From NCBI GenBank assembly GCA_013791775.1, contig VMTE01000018.1, positions 1 to 64,000 on the forward strand: a DNA stretch of 64,000 nt, given 5' to 3'. The notes beneath the pieces are model-generated. The model saw only the letters and a program-made list of their open reading frames with translations, was not told the origin of the DNA and did no database searches. This document shows positions 45,711 through 54,945 of this stretch, one piece after another. Position numbers and translations under genes: made by a program. How positions within the stretch are numbered: position 1 is the first letter of the stretch; the number at the start of each line of letters is the position of its first letter. This stretch comes from Hyphomonas sp. (GTDB lineage Bacteria; Pseudomonadota; Alphaproteobacteria; Caulobacterales; Hyphomonadaceae).

Positions 45711-46430
45711 TCAAAGCCGCCAGACGCGGGCCCGGCGCCGCGTGACGCTTTCGAGGTCGAGATTTGTCTCGATGTCGTATTCCGCCAACGGCGGCGTCGC
45801 ATCCCGAGGCGCGTAAGCCCGGCCCGGATCTCCGGCATAGACGAGTGTACCGCGCGCCGTTGCCCTGCCGAGCCAGTCCAGAAACTGCTGCGCCATCTGT
45901 TTCTGGTAGAAGATGTCGCCGGCGAGGATCACGTCGATGTCCGGCGGCGGCCGGTCCAGCAGGTTTCCGCCCAGCCAGTCGATGGCGACGCCGTTCGCTT
46001 CGGCGTTCAGGGACACGGCTGCTTCGCACAAGGGGTCTATGTCGTTGGCCAGCACCTGCGCGGCGCCGGCCCAGGCTGCGGCGATGGCGATCATGCCGCT
46101 GCCGGTCGCGATATCGAGCACCCGTTTGCCGGCGACGAGTGCAGGCCGCTCCAGAACCAGCCGGGCAACAGCCTGTCCACCGGCCCAGGGAAATGCCCAG
46201 AACGGCGGCTCGATGCCTTTATGCTCAAGATCGGCGTCCGTAGCCGTCCAGATCGGCGTGATTTCATCAGCTTGCCAGATCTGCATGGGGCCGGTTCCGC
46301 CGGGGCCATTCTGCTCAAGGCCTTCAACTCGCCCGAGACGCGTATTTGCGCGGATGAAGGCCCGTTTCGATTCCAGGCTGTCGCCCCTGTTCGTTTCCGG
46401 AGTCTGTGATAGATCCAGCGTATTCTCCAT
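45711..46430 (-). CDS. Class I SAM methyltransferase, ETFB-lysine methyltransferase/PrmA-like
   Basis: 239 residues. The SAM motif is VLDIATGSGMIAIAAAWAG, with acidic LANDIDP at the end of the second strand and LAGDIFYQKQMAQQFLDWL as the post-motif II region. PPFWAFPWAGGQAVARLVL upstream is characteristic of protein-lysine methyltransferases of the METTL20/EtfB type. Likely target is the beta subunit of electron-transfer flavoprotein, by homology. Converges on tRNA-Gly. Confidence 0.78.
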   Translation of the reverse strand: MENTLDLSQTPETNRGDSLESKRAFIRANTRLGRVEGLEQNGPGGTGPMQIWQADEITPIWTATDADLEHKGIEPPFWAFPWAGGQAVARLVLERPALVAGKRVLDIATGSGMIAIAAAWAGAAQVLANDIDPLCEAAVSLNAEANGVAIDWLGGNLLDRPPPDIDVILAGDIFYQKQMAQQFLDWLGRATARGTLVYAGDPGRAYAPRDATPPLAEYDIETNLDLESVTRRRARVWRL

Positions 46431-46555
46431 CCCGGACTCCCGCTGGACAGTGATCGTCTCAACAGGCGTGTGAGAATTGCAAAACTGTCAGACAGTTGCG
46501 CTTATGCGCGGTTCAGGCTTGTCTGGCGAGGGTGTCAACCGCGTCAGGGACCTTC

Positions 46556-48382
46556 ATGCTCGCACCGATACTTGAAAGCTCGGCGTTCCAGATCGGCTTC
46601 GTGCTGGTTCTGGTGGTCATCGTGTTTTTTGGATTCGTGCGCGAGAAGATCCCCGCGGACGTTGTCGCGCTGCTCGCCATGGGCGCGCTGATGCTTACCG
46701 GCATCCTGTCGGTGGGAGATACGTTGTCGGTCTTCTCCAACGCGGCGCCGATCACGGTTGCGGCCATGTTCGTGCTTTCAGCCGCGCTGGAGCGAACCGG
46801 AGTCATCGATTTTGTCGGGCGGATTGTCGCCCGAACCGCCCAGAAGGGGTCTCCCGTCCTGGCCGTGATCGCCATGATGGCCGGGGTCATGGTTTTGTCG
46901 GCCTTTATCAACAATACGCCCGTTGTGATCATCCTGATCCCGGTCGCCATGCGGCTCGCGCGGGCGATCGGTGTGTCGCCCTCCAAGCTACTGATCCCGC
47001 TGTCCTTCGCCGCGATCTTCGGCGGCACGACAACCCTGATTGGTACGTCCACCAACATTCTCGTGGACGGCGTGGCCCAGCGCGAAGGCATGGCCGCCTT
47101 CGGCATGTTCGAGATTTCGATGGCGGGCATCATGTTTGCCGGCGTCGGCATTCTATACGTGTCATTGCTCGGCCCCTTCCTGCTGCCCAAGCGGGAGACG
47201 CTGTCCTCCATGCTGCCGGACAACAAGGAGCGCCGCTTCGTTGCGCAGATCCTCATCCCGCTCAGTTCTGCCCTGGTTGGCAAGAAGATCTCCGAAACCG
47301 GGTTCACGGCGGAAAAGGGGTTCACGGTCATCGACGTTTTCCGGGAAGGCCTGTCGCTGCGGACCAACCTGAAGGACATCGTGTTGCAGGCGGGTGACCG
47401 GATGGTGCTGCGCTCGCCGGTGTCTGAAATGCTGACACTCAAGGAAGCCGGCAATATCGCCATCGGCGCGCAGGTAAACTCGCCGGCATCCTTCGAACCG
47501 GTCCAGACCACAGAGACTGTGGTGATGGAAGGCGTGATCGGTCCGCAGTCGCGCCTCATCGGCCGCCGGCTTGCGGGACTTGGCCTGGCGCGCCTCTACG
47601 GCGTGTACGTCCTCGCCATCCACCGCCGCGGCGAGAATATGGCCCGCCAGATTGACGACTTGCGTTTCGAGGTCGGCGACACGGTTCTCATCGAGGGTCC
47701 GCCGCGCGGAATGCGCGAAATGTTCGATGACGGGGCTTTGAACAACCTCACCGAAAGCACGGAGCGTTCGATCCGCCGCGACAAGGCCCCGATTGCGATT
47801 GGCGCCGTGCTGCTCGTCATGGCGCTTGCGGCGATCGAACTGATGCCGATTGCCGGCCTGGCCATCATTGCGGCCACCGCCGTCGTGGCCTTTGGCTGCC
47901 TTGACCACCAGGAAGCCTACCAGTCGATCCGCTGGGACATCCTGATGCTCATCTTCGGCATGCTGGCGCTCGGCATTGCGATGGAAAAGACCGGCGCGGC
48001 GGCGCTGGTCGTCGGGTTCCTGAGTACCATCTCGGCCGGTATGGGGCCGCTGGCGCTGCTGGTGATCGTGTATTTCTTCACCTCGATGGTCACCGAGATC
48101 ATGAGCAACAACGCGGCGGCGATCCTGATCACGCCGCTGGCCATTGGCCTCGCCGAGCAGATCGGCATCGACCCGCGTCCCTTCGTCGTGGCCGTGATGT
48201 TTGCCGCCAGCGCCAGCTTTGCAACCCCCATCGGCTACCAGACCAACACGCTGGTTTACCGCGCCGGGGGGTACAAGTTTCTCGATTTCGTCCGGTTCGG
48301 TCTGCCGCTGAATCTCATCTTTGTGGTGGTTGCCGCCTTTGTGATTCCGATCTTCTGGCCGCTGGTTCCGGTCGCGTCTTAA
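46556..48382 (+). CDS. SLC13/ArsB-like permease with two RCK-C (TrkA-C) domains
   Basis: 608 residues from ATG 46556 (AGGGA seven bases upstream). About five membrane segments come first, with the transporter signature FINNTPVVIILIPVAMRLA. Two cytoplasmic TrkA-C domains follow (about 215-300 and 320-405; RMVLRSPVSEML and VLIEGPPRGMREMF). The second membrane half contains the matching TEIMSNNAAAILITPLAIGL. This is the layout of bacterial divalent anion transporters such as SAC1-type sulfate/sulfur permeases. Substrate could be sulfate, a dicarboxylate or another anion. Confidence 0.87.
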   Translation: MLAPILESSAFQIGFVLVLVVIVFFGFVREKIPADVVALLAMGALMLTGILSVGDTLSVFSNAAPITVAAMFVLSAALERTGVIDFVGRIVARTAQKGSPVLAVIAMMAGVMVLSAFINNTPVVIILIPVAMRLARAIGVSPSKLLIPLSFAAIFGGTTTLIGTSTNILVDGVAQREGMAAFGMFEISMAGIMFAGVGILYVSLLGPFLLPKRETLSSMLPDNKERRFVAQILIPLSSALVGKKISETGFTAEKGFTVIDVFREGLSLRTNLKDIVLQAGDRMVLRSPVSEMLTLKEAGNIAIGAQVNSPASFEPVQTTETVVMEGVIGPQSRLIGRRLAGLGLARLYGVYVLAIHRRGENMARQIDDLRFEVGDTVLIEGPPRGMREMFDDGALNNLTESTERSIRRDKAPIAIGAVLLVMALAAIELMPIAGLAIIAATAVVAFGCLDHQEAYQSIRWDILMLIFGMLALGIAMEKTGAAALVVGFLSTISAGMGPLALLVIVYFFTSMVTEIMSNNAAAILITPLAIGLAEQIGIDPRPFVVAVMFAASASFATPIGYQTNTLVYRAGGYKFLDFVRFGLPLNLIFVVVAAFVIPIFWPLVPVAS

Positions 48383-48441
48383 GGCATTGCCGGTTTTTCA
48401 GGCAGGCCGTCGAACGGTCTGCCCGGCGTTTCGGCAGGGGC

Positions 48442-48456
48442 AGGCACACTGTGCCT
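48442..48456. promoter_or_regulatory. Perfect palindrome before the ATP-grasp/Anbu cluster
   Basis: AGGCACA-C-TGTGCCT lies 51 bases upstream of the ATP-grasp start and downstream of a GGCAGGCCGT / ACGGTCTGCC hairpin that may terminate the SLC13 gene. The position suits an operator for the four-gene cluster. No regulator is adjacent. Confidence 0.35.
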
Positions 48457-48506
48457 CTCAGGCGAAGGCCGTTGAGCCGCGGGCAAACCCGCGTAAGGTG
48501 GTGCGC

Positions 48507-49934
48507 ATGGGAGAATCTCCGGCGTTTTTCAATGAGATGGATGGCAACGGGGACCGCGCGCGCGCGCCCTATGCCCGTTATTGCGACTGGTTCGCCGCAG
48601 AACCGGGCGAACGGCTGCGCCGCAAGGCGCGGGAGGCAGAAACCTTCTTCCGCCGCACCGGCATCACCTTCAACGTTTACGGCGCTGAAGCGGCCGACGA
48701 ACGGTTGATCCCCTTCGATATCGTGCCGCGCATCATCTCGGCGAAGGAGTGGTCACGTCTTACCCGCGGCATCGAGCAGCGTGTGCGGGCGATCAATGCC
48801 TTCCTCAACGATATTTACCACCGGCAGGAGATTCTGCGCGCAGGCCGGATCCCGGCGGAACTGATCGAAAACAACGATGCGTTCCTGCCCAAGATGATCG
48901 GCGTCTCGCCACCAGGAAACATCTACACGCACATTGTTGGGGTTGATCTTGTCCGCACCGGAGAAAATGAATTCTTCGTGCTTGAGGACAACGCCCGCAC
49001 GCCCTCCGGCGTCTCCTACATGCTGGAGAACCGCGAAACGATGCTGCAGATGTTTCCGGAGTTGTTCACAAAGATTCGTGTGCGCCCGGTCAGCGACTAT
49101 CCGAAGATGTTGCGCCGGTCCTTGGCGGCTTGCGCGCCGCCAGCCTGCACGGGCCGTCCGGTGGTTGCCGTGCTCACGCCCGGCATCCACAACTCTGCTT
49201 ATTACGAGCATGCCTTCCTTGCCGATCAGATGGGCGCTGAGCTCGTGGAGGGACGTGACCTGCGCGTCGTCGATGGTCGCATCGCCATGCGCACCACGCT
49301 CGGTTACACGCCGATTGACGTGCTCTACCGGCGCGTGGACGATGACTATCTCGACCCGCTGAACTTCCGGCCGGACTCCTATCTCGGGGTACCCGGCATC
49401 CTCGACATCTACCGCGCCGGCGGCATCACCATCGCCAACGCGCCGGGCACGGGCATCGCCGATGACAAGGCGATCTATTCCTACATGCCGGACATTGTTC
49501 AGTTCTATACCGGCGAGAAGCCGATCCTGAAGAACGTGCCAACCTGGCGCTGTTCGGAGGCGTCGTCGCTCGCCTATGTGCTCGAACATCTGGCCGAACT
49601 CGTCGTCAAGGAAGTCCACGGCTCCGGCGGCTACGGGATGCTCGTCGGGCCGGCCGCGTCGAAGAAGGAGCTGGAGGCGTTCCGCGCCAAGCTGGTGTCG
49701 AAGCCCGTCAACTATATCGCTCAGCCGACGCTTGCCCTTTCGACGGTGCCGATCCTCACCCGCGCCGGCCTAGCGCCGCGTCATGTCGATCTGCGGCCCT
49801 TCGTGCTGATGTCGCCGGACGGCATCGAGATCACTCCGGGCGGCCTGACGCGCGTGGCGCTGAAGAAAGGCTCGCTGGTCGTCAACTCGAGCCAGGGCGG
49901 CGGCACCAAAGACACCTGGGTTCTGGAGGAATAG
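48507..49934 (+). CDS. Circularly permuted type 2 ATP-grasp protein
   Basis: 475 residues from ATG 48507 (AAGGTGG upstream). The family markers are FNVYGAEAADERLIPFDIVPR, RAINAFLNDIYHRQEIL, FFVLEDNARTPSGVSYMLENR, VVKEVHGSGGYGMLVGP and SSQGGGTKDTWVLEE. ATP-grasp enzymes ligate a carboxylate to an amine; the permuted group is proposed to build peptide-like tags or metabolites. It starts a four-gene unit with alpha-E, transglutaminase and Anbu proteasome proteins, the standard order in proteobacteria. The natural substrate is unknown. Confidence 0.92.
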   Translation: MGESPAFFNEMDGNGDRARAPYARYCDWFAAEPGERLRRKAREAETFFRRTGITFNVYGAEAADERLIPFDIVPRIISAKEWSRLTRGIEQRVRAINAFLNDIYHRQEILRAGRIPAELIENNDAFLPKMIGVSPPGNIYTHIVGVDLVRTGENEFFVLEDNARTPSGVSYMLENRETMLQMFPELFTKIRVRPVSDYPKMLRRSLAACAPPACTGRPVVAVLTPGIHNSAYYEHAFLADQMGAELVEGRDLRVVDGRIAMRTTLGYTPIDVLYRRVDDDYLDPLNFRPDSYLGVPGILDIYRAGGITIANAPGTGIADDKAIYSYMPDIVQFYTGEKPILKNVPTWRCSEASSLAYVLEHLAELVVKEVHGSGGYGMLVGPAASKKELEAFRAKLVSKPVNYIAQPTLALSTVPILTRAGLAPRHVDLRPFVLMSPDGIEITPGGLTRVALKKGSLVVNSSQGGGTKDTWVLEE

Positions 49935-49939
49935 GCGCA

Positions 49940-50881
49940 ATGCTCGGCAAGACCGCAGGCGGCCTGTTCTGGATGTACCGCTACCTTGAACGGGCGGAGA
50001 ATACCGCGCGTCTGGCGGATGCGGGTTTTCGCATTGCGCTGACCCGGTCAGACCATGCCGAAGACGAATGGTCGTCCATCATCGACACGGCCTGGGCGCG
50101 GCCGGCCTTTCTCGAATCGGGCGGCAAGTTCGATGGGCCGAGCGTCATCAACTTCCTGCTGCGCGATCCTGCCAACCCCTCCAGCGTCATCTCCGTCACC
50201 GAAGCGGCGCGCAACAATGCGCGGCTTGTGCGCACGGCGTTGACCCGGGAGGTGTGGGAAGCAGTCAACGAAACCTGGATCACGTTGAAATCCGCGCTCG
50301 CCCGGCCGGTGCGCGAGACCGATCTGCCCGACGTGCTGGCGCTGATCCGCAAGCAGAGCGCGCTCGTGCGCGGCGCCACGGTCGGCACGATGCTGCGCAA
50401 CGACATCTACAATTTCGCACGTATAGGCACCTTCATTGAGCGGGCTGACAACATCGCCCGCATCCTCGATGTGAAATATTATGTCCTGCTGCCATCGGTA
50501 CATCTCGTCGGCTCCATGTTGGACAATGTGCAGTGGGAGACGATCCTGCGCGCGGCGTCGGCGGAACGTTCGTTCCGTTGGCTGTATGGCGGTGAGACGC
50601 GGCCGCTGACGATCGCGAACTTCCTGATCCTTGACCGCCGGATGCCGCGCTCCTTGCTCTATTGCGTGCGAAAGATCGCCGGAAACCTCGGATACCTGTG
50701 TTCAGACTACGGAGTACGCCGGCCGAGCCTCGATTTCGTCCTGGGCCTGCGCGACGAGTTGGAAGAGCTGACCATCGACCACATCATGGAACGCGGGCTG
50801 CACGAGTTCCTGACAAACTTCATCAACTGCAACAACCAGCTTGCCGGTCATGTCGAGCAAGACTTCCGCTTCAACAGCTGA
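49940..50881 (+). CDS. Alpha-E domain protein
   Basis: 313 residues, starting 5 bases after the ATP-grasp stop. It opens with MLGKTAGGLFWMYRYLERAENTARL, the diagnostic alpha-E segment, and is nearly all helical. Conserved blocks include RIGTFIERADNIARILDVKYY and a C-terminal LHEFLTNFINCNNQLAGHVEQDF. The domain always accompanies permuted ATP-grasp proteins and is thought to act with them, for example in recognising the peptide acceptor. No catalytic site is known. Confidence 0.9.
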   Translation: MLGKTAGGLFWMYRYLERAENTARLADAGFRIALTRSDHAEDEWSSIIDTAWARPAFLESGGKFDGPSVINFLLRDPANPSSVISVTEAARNNARLVRTALTREVWEAVNETWITLKSALARPVRETDLPDVLALIRKQSALVRGATVGTMLRNDIYNFARIGTFIERADNIARILDVKYYVLLPSVHLVGSMLDNVQWETILRAASAERSFRWLYGGETRPLTIANFLILDRRMPRSLLYCVRKIAGNLGYLCSDYGVRRPSLDFVLGLRDELEELTIDHIMERGLHEFLTNFINCNNQLAGHVEQDFRFNS

Positions 50882-50891
50882 GGGAAGATCG

Positions 50892-51695
50892 ATGCGCCTC
50901 CGGATCAGTCATGCGTCACGTTACACCTACAACAGTCCGGTTTCGTACGGTCTGCTCCAGATCCGGCAGACGCCGAAATCCAGGGTAGGGCAGGAGGTCC
51001 TCAATTGGAGCCTGCGGGTTCAAGGCGGAAAGATCGAAGCCGAGTTCGAAGACCAGAATGCGAACTGGGTTCAGCTCATCAGCCTGGATCAAGGCGCCGA
51101 AGAGCTGATCGTTTCGAGTGAGGGCGAAGTCGATGTGGAAGACCGGGCCGGTGTGATCGGGGCCCATCGCGGGTTCACGCCGCTCTGGCTGTTTCGTCGC
51201 ACGACACCCCTGACGCGCCCCGGTCCGCTGCTGCGCAAGTTGGTGAAAGCGTCTCCGGATGCGTCCGGAGGGGATATTCCGCGCCTGCACGCGGTCGCTG
51301 CCCAGGTACGCGAGGCTATCCAGTACGAACCCGGCTGGACCGATGCGGATACAAGGGCCGAAGATGCGCTCGAGGCTGGCCACGGCGTCTGCCAGGACCA
51401 TGCGCATGTGTTCATCGCTGCGGCGCGGCTGCTCGGGTATCCCGCCCGCTATGCCGGGGGCTACCTGATGATGAATGACCGTATCCATCAGGATGCAGGC
51501 CATGCCTGGGCAGAAGTGCATGTCGAGCGCCTTGGTTGGGTCGGGTTCGATATTTCGAACGCGATCTCGCCCGACAGCCGGTATGTTCGCGTGGCGACAG
51601 GTCTTGACTATAGCGAGGCTGCGCCTGTTTCTGGCATGCGCTTTGGCGCGTCAACCGAATCGCTGGACGTTTCGATCCAGGTGCAACAACAATAG
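50892..51695 (+). CDS. Transglutaminase-like cysteine peptidase
   Basis: 267 residues from ATG 50892. An N-terminal beta domain (MRLRISHASRYTYNSPVSYG) is followed by the papain-like core with the triad Cys in GHGVCQDHAHVF, His in DAGHAWAEVHV and Asp in WVGFDISN. Members may hydrolyse the isopeptide or peptide bond made by the ATP-grasp partner. No signal peptide is present, so it acts in the cytoplasm. Third gene of the cluster. Confidence 0.92.
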   Translation: MRLRISHASRYTYNSPVSYGLLQIRQTPKSRVGQEVLNWSLRVQGGKIEAEFEDQNANWVQLISLDQGAEELIVSSEGEVDVEDRAGVIGAHRGFTPLWLFRRTTPLTRPGPLLRKLVKASPDASGGDIPRLHAVAAQVREAIQYEPGWTDADTRAEDALEAGHGVCQDHAHVFIAAARLLGYPARYAGGYLMMNDRIHQDAGHAWAEVHVERLGWVGFDISNAISPDSRYVRVATGLDYSEAAPVSGMRFGASTESLDVSIQVQQQ

Positions 51696-51720
51696 ATAAT
51701 CCGCCTAACGGTTTCCTTCC

Positions 51721-52452
51721 ATGACTTACTGCGTCGGTCTCAAGCTCAGTCGCGGCCTGATGTTTCTGTCCGATACCCGCACCAATGCAGGGGTCGACAA
51801 CATTTCACGGTTCCGCAAACAGTTCACCTGGTCGGTACCGGGCGAGCGGGCGCTGGTGTTGATGACGGCCGGCAACCTGGCCACTACGCAGTCAGTCGTG
51901 AGCCTGCTGGAAGAACGTACCAAAGCGCCATCTGATCGGCGCCCTTCCATGCTCGAGCTACCAACCATGTTCCAGATTGCGCGGCATGTCGGCGAGACGC
52001 TGAAGGAAGTCATCCATTCCAGTGCGGTGAGTGGTCAGTCGGCCGACTCGTCCTTCAACTCCACGCTGATACTCGGCGGACAGGTGAAGGGCATGGAGCC
52101 GCGCATGTTCATGATCTATCCGGAAGGCAACTTCATCGAGGCCAGCGATGACACGCCGTTCTTCCAGATCGGCGAAACGAAGTATGGCCGGCCCATTCTC
52201 GTGCGCGCCTATGATCCGAACATGGCAATTGAAGACGCAGCGAAGCTGTTGATCGTATCATTCGATTCGACAATCAAGGCGAACCTTTCGGTCGGCTTGC
52301 CGCTGGACATGCAGGTGATCGAAAGGGACACGCTACGTCTCGGCCCCAGCAAACGCATCGAGGCAGACGATCCCTATTACCAGACGATCTCGAACGGATG
52401 GGGAAACGCCTTGAAAAGAGCGTTCGACTCCCTGCCGCCATTTACCTTCTGA
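51721..52452 (+). CDS. Anbu proteasome-type peptidase
   Basis: 243 residues. The protein starts MTYCVGLKL, so Met removal would expose an N-terminal Thr, the catalytic nucleophile of proteasome beta subunits. Conserved elements include LSDTRTNAGVDNIS and the Lys in FRKQFTW. Anbu (ancestral beta subunit) assembles into open rings or helices; its substrates are not known. Fourth gene of the ATP-grasp cluster, 25 bases after the transglutaminase, and no AAA+ unfoldase is present nearby. Confidence 0.92.
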   Translation: MTYCVGLKLSRGLMFLSDTRTNAGVDNISRFRKQFTWSVPGERALVLMTAGNLATTQSVVSLLEERTKAPSDRRPSMLELPTMFQIARHVGETLKEVIHSSAVSGQSADSSFNSTLILGGQVKGMEPRMFMIYPEGNFIEASDDTPFFQIGETKYGRPILVRAYDPNMAIEDAAKLLIVSFDSTIKANLSVGLPLDMQVIERDTLRLGPSKRIEADDPYYQTISNGWGNALKRAFDSLPPFTF

Positions 52453-52611
52453 CCCGCAGGCGGAGCGAACGGCATCCGGGATTCCCGCCGCGTCTATTCT
52501 CCCCTATCGCGCATCCCGGCCTTGCGTCCGCAACCCATTTGGTTAGGCTGACGGCCGTTCGGAGGCTGTGCTGTGGGCACGGCGTGACAACAGGCATTCG
52601 GGGACATTCGC

Positions 52612-54183
52612 ATGATCTTTGATCGGGTTAAGTCGCTCGACGCGATTTTGGCGACGGCTGAGAAAAAGTCGCTTCATCGTTCACTCGGCGCGTTCCAGCT
52701 GACCATGCTGGGTATCGGCGCAATCATCGGAACAGGTATATTCGTGCTCACAGCTGCGGCGGCCCAGAAGGCCGGTCCGGGGATGATGTTCTCCTTTGTG
52801 ATCGCCGGCTTTGTCTGTGCGGTTGCGGCCCTTTGCTATTCGGAACTCGCCTCCATGGTTCCGGTTTCTGGCTCGGCCTACACCTACACGTACGCCGTGC
52901 TCGGCGAACTGATGGCCTGGACGGTCGGCTGGGCGTTGATCCTCGAATACGCGGTGGCTGCGTCGGCGGTGTGTGTTGGCTGGTCCGGCTACGTCATGGG
53001 GTTGGTGCATAGTACAACTGGATTCAGCTTGCCCGAATTCCTAGCCAGCGGGCCGGCCTGGGGCCTCAACGGGTTTATCCCGACGGTCGATTTCAGCCAC
53101 GGCGTGATCAACCTGCCGGCCATCGTCGTGGCTGGCCTGGTCACCTGGCTGCTCGTGCTTGGCACCAGCGAAAGCGCCAACGTCAACGCCGTTCTGGTTG
53201 CGATCAAGGTGACCGCGCTGACCGCCTTCATCGTGCTCAGCCTGCCCATCCTCAAGGGCGAGAACTTCTCGCCGCTGATGCCTACCGGATTCTTCGGGGA
53301 GAACGGGCTCGGCGTCGTCGGCGCCGCTGCCTCGATCTTCTTCGCCTATGTCGGCTTTGATGCGGTCTCGACGGCGGCGGAGGAAACCAAGAACCCGCAA
53401 CGAAACGTGCCGATTGGCCTGATCGGCTCGCTCGGCATCTGCACGATCTTCTACCTCCTCGTCGCGGCCGGCGTCGTCGGCACGGTCGGGGCACAGCCTG
53501 TTCGCGACGCGGCGGGCATGGTCCTGTCGCCCGACGGGGTCGCCTTCGCGGACCGCTGCGCACAACTCAAAAACCTGGGCGAAAACCCCATCGCCTGTTC
53601 CAAGGAGGCGCTGGCGGAAACGCTCCGCCTGATGAACTTTGGCCTGGTGGGTGACCTGGTCGGCCTCGCCGCGTCAATCGCGCTGCCGTCGGTCATCCTG
53701 ATGATGATCTACGGCCAGACGCGCATCTTCTTCGTCATGGCCCGCGACGGCCTGCTGCCGGAAAAACTCGCAGACGTTCACCCCAAGTTCAAGACGCCAT
53801 GGAAGATGACCATCTTCACCGGTATCTGCGTTGCTGTGGCTGGGGCTTTCTTCCCGGTTGGTCAGTTGGCGGACATTTCAAACTCGGGCACGCTGTTTGC
53901 CTTTTTCATGGTTGCGCTTGCCGTGATGATCCTGCGCCACAAGGATCCGGGCCGTCATCGTCCGTTCCGCACACCGTTCGTCTGGATCGTTGCGCCGCTC
54001 GCTGCTGCTGGCTGCCTTGGTCTCTATCTGAACCTGCCGTTGATTGCGAAACTCGTGCTGCCGATCTGGGGATCGATCGGTCTGCTGATCTATTTCCTCT
54101 ACAGCCGGGGCCACAGCCATGTGGGCCGGGGCCTCGCCGAAGTGCACGAGCTGGATACGGATGCACCGCCGCCGGTTGTGTGA
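52612..54183 (+). CDS. APC-family amino-acid permease (cationic amino-acid transporter type)
   Basis: 523 residues, with GGGGAC before ATG 52612. About 12-14 membrane segments are evident. The TM1 motif is LTMLGIGAIIGTGIFVLTG-like (here IIGTGIFVLTAAAAQKAGPG), and FFAYVGFDAVSTAAEETKNPQR is the APC signature. An extracytoplasmic loop carries two Cys (ADRCAQLKNL and PIACSKEAL) that could form a disulfide. Substrate is probably a basic or neutral amino acid. Monocistronic, ending at a bidirectional hairpin. Confidence 0.9.
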   Translation: MIFDRVKSLDAILATAEKKSLHRSLGAFQLTMLGIGAIIGTGIFVLTAAAAQKAGPGMMFSFVIAGFVCAVAALCYSELASMVPVSGSAYTYTYAVLGELMAWTVGWALILEYAVAASAVCVGWSGYVMGLVHSTTGFSLPEFLASGPAWGLNGFIPTVDFSHGVINLPAIVVAGLVTWLLVLGTSESANVNAVLVAIKVTALTAFIVLSLPILKGENFSPLMPTGFFGENGLGVVGAAASIFFAYVGFDAVSTAAEETKNPQRNVPIGLIGSLGICTIFYLLVAAGVVGTVGAQPVRDAAGMVLSPDGVAFADRCAQLKNLGENPIACSKEALAETLRLMNFGLVGDLVGLAASIALPSVILMMIYGQTRIFFVMARDGLLPEKLADVHPKFKTPWKMTIFTGICVAVAGAFFPVGQLADISNSGTLFAFFMVALAVMILRHKDPGRHRPFRTPFVWIVAPLAAAGCLGLYLNLPLIAKLVLPIWGSIGLLIYFLYSRGHSHVGRGLAEVHELDTDAPPPVV

Positions 54184-54197
54184 TTTTGAAACCCTGG

Positions 54198-54223
54198 ATT
54201 TCGCCGGCGCAAGCCGGCGAAAT
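54198..54223. terminator. Bidirectional hairpin between convergent genes
   Basis: Perfect 11-bp stem ATTTCGCCGGC / GCCGGCGAAAT with a GCAA loop, placed 15 bases after the permease stop and 12 bases before the peptidase stop on the other strand. Confidence 0.7.
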
Positions 54224-54234
54224 TGCGTTTGGCG

Positions 54235-54942
54235 TCAGGCGGCGCCGGGCGGCGGGCTGAACACGATGGCGGCATTGCCAAAGGCCTCCCGGTAACGGGC
54301 AAGCCGTTCGGCGCTGATAGTGCGCAGGCCCATGACGGGTTCGAGGATGACGAAGGTGTCGCCGTCATATCCGGCAATCAGCACATAGTGATTTAGCATA
54401 CCCTTGCCGGTCATTTCGGAGAGCTGCGCGCTTCGCGACATCACGAAGGCTGCGGGAAAGCCCAGCACAGGGACGTTGGCGCCCGGCAATTGCCAGCCTT
54501 GCACAAAAACGGACGGCACCCGGACCGGCACCAGTACGGGGCGGCCGGCTTCCAGCTCGCGCACCACATCCGCCGGTTGCAAGCGCACCGCGCTCGCGAG
54601 CAGGCCTTGCTTGGCCGCAAGCGTGACGATCTCGGCCATGGAATAGCCGGACGTCATGTCAGCGGGTGGAGAACCCGCAAAAATGCCGGCGCCGGAAACA
54701 TGGCCGGGACCGAGCCAGTAATTGGTGAGGCTTGCAAGCGCGTGCGCGCCGCAAGCCATGCCGTTGATCTGGCGGTCATGTACGACCGGCAGCAAAAGCG
54801 TGGATGGCGGATCAACAGCCCGGTCAAAGACCTCAAAGCTGTTGGCAGCGCTTCGCGCGGCGAAAGCGTCGGGACTGGCGCTCGGGGTGGTAGCGCAAGC
54901 GCTGACCCCGAACGCCAGCGCCGCAGCTGTCATTCGCAACAT
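54235..54942 (-). CDS. C39-like cysteine peptidase lipoprotein (PA2778-like)
   Basis: 235 residues with a signal peptide and lipobox VSAC-A. The papain-like site is RQINGMACGAHALASL (oxyanion Gln six residues before the Cys), with the His in LNHYVLIAGYD and the third residue in LEPVMG, where Glu replaces the usual Asp. C39 peptidases cut double-glycine leaders; PA2778-type members are separate periplasmic versions, often with TPRs that are lacking here. The start is only 3 bases from the stop of the small membrane protein, so they form an operon. Confidence 0.75.
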   Translation of the reverse strand: MLRMTAAALAFGVSACATTPSASPDAFAARSAANSFEVFDRAVDPPSTLLLPVVHDRQINGMACGAHALASLTNYWLGPGHVSGAGIFAGSPPADMTSGYSMAEIVTLAAKQGLLASAVRLQPADVVRELEAGRPVLVPVRVPSVFVQGWQLPGANVPVLGFPAAFVMSRSAQLSEMTGKGMLNHYVLIAGYDGDTFVILEPVMGLRTISAERLARYREAFGNAAIVFSPPPGAA

Positions 54943-54945
54943 CGT

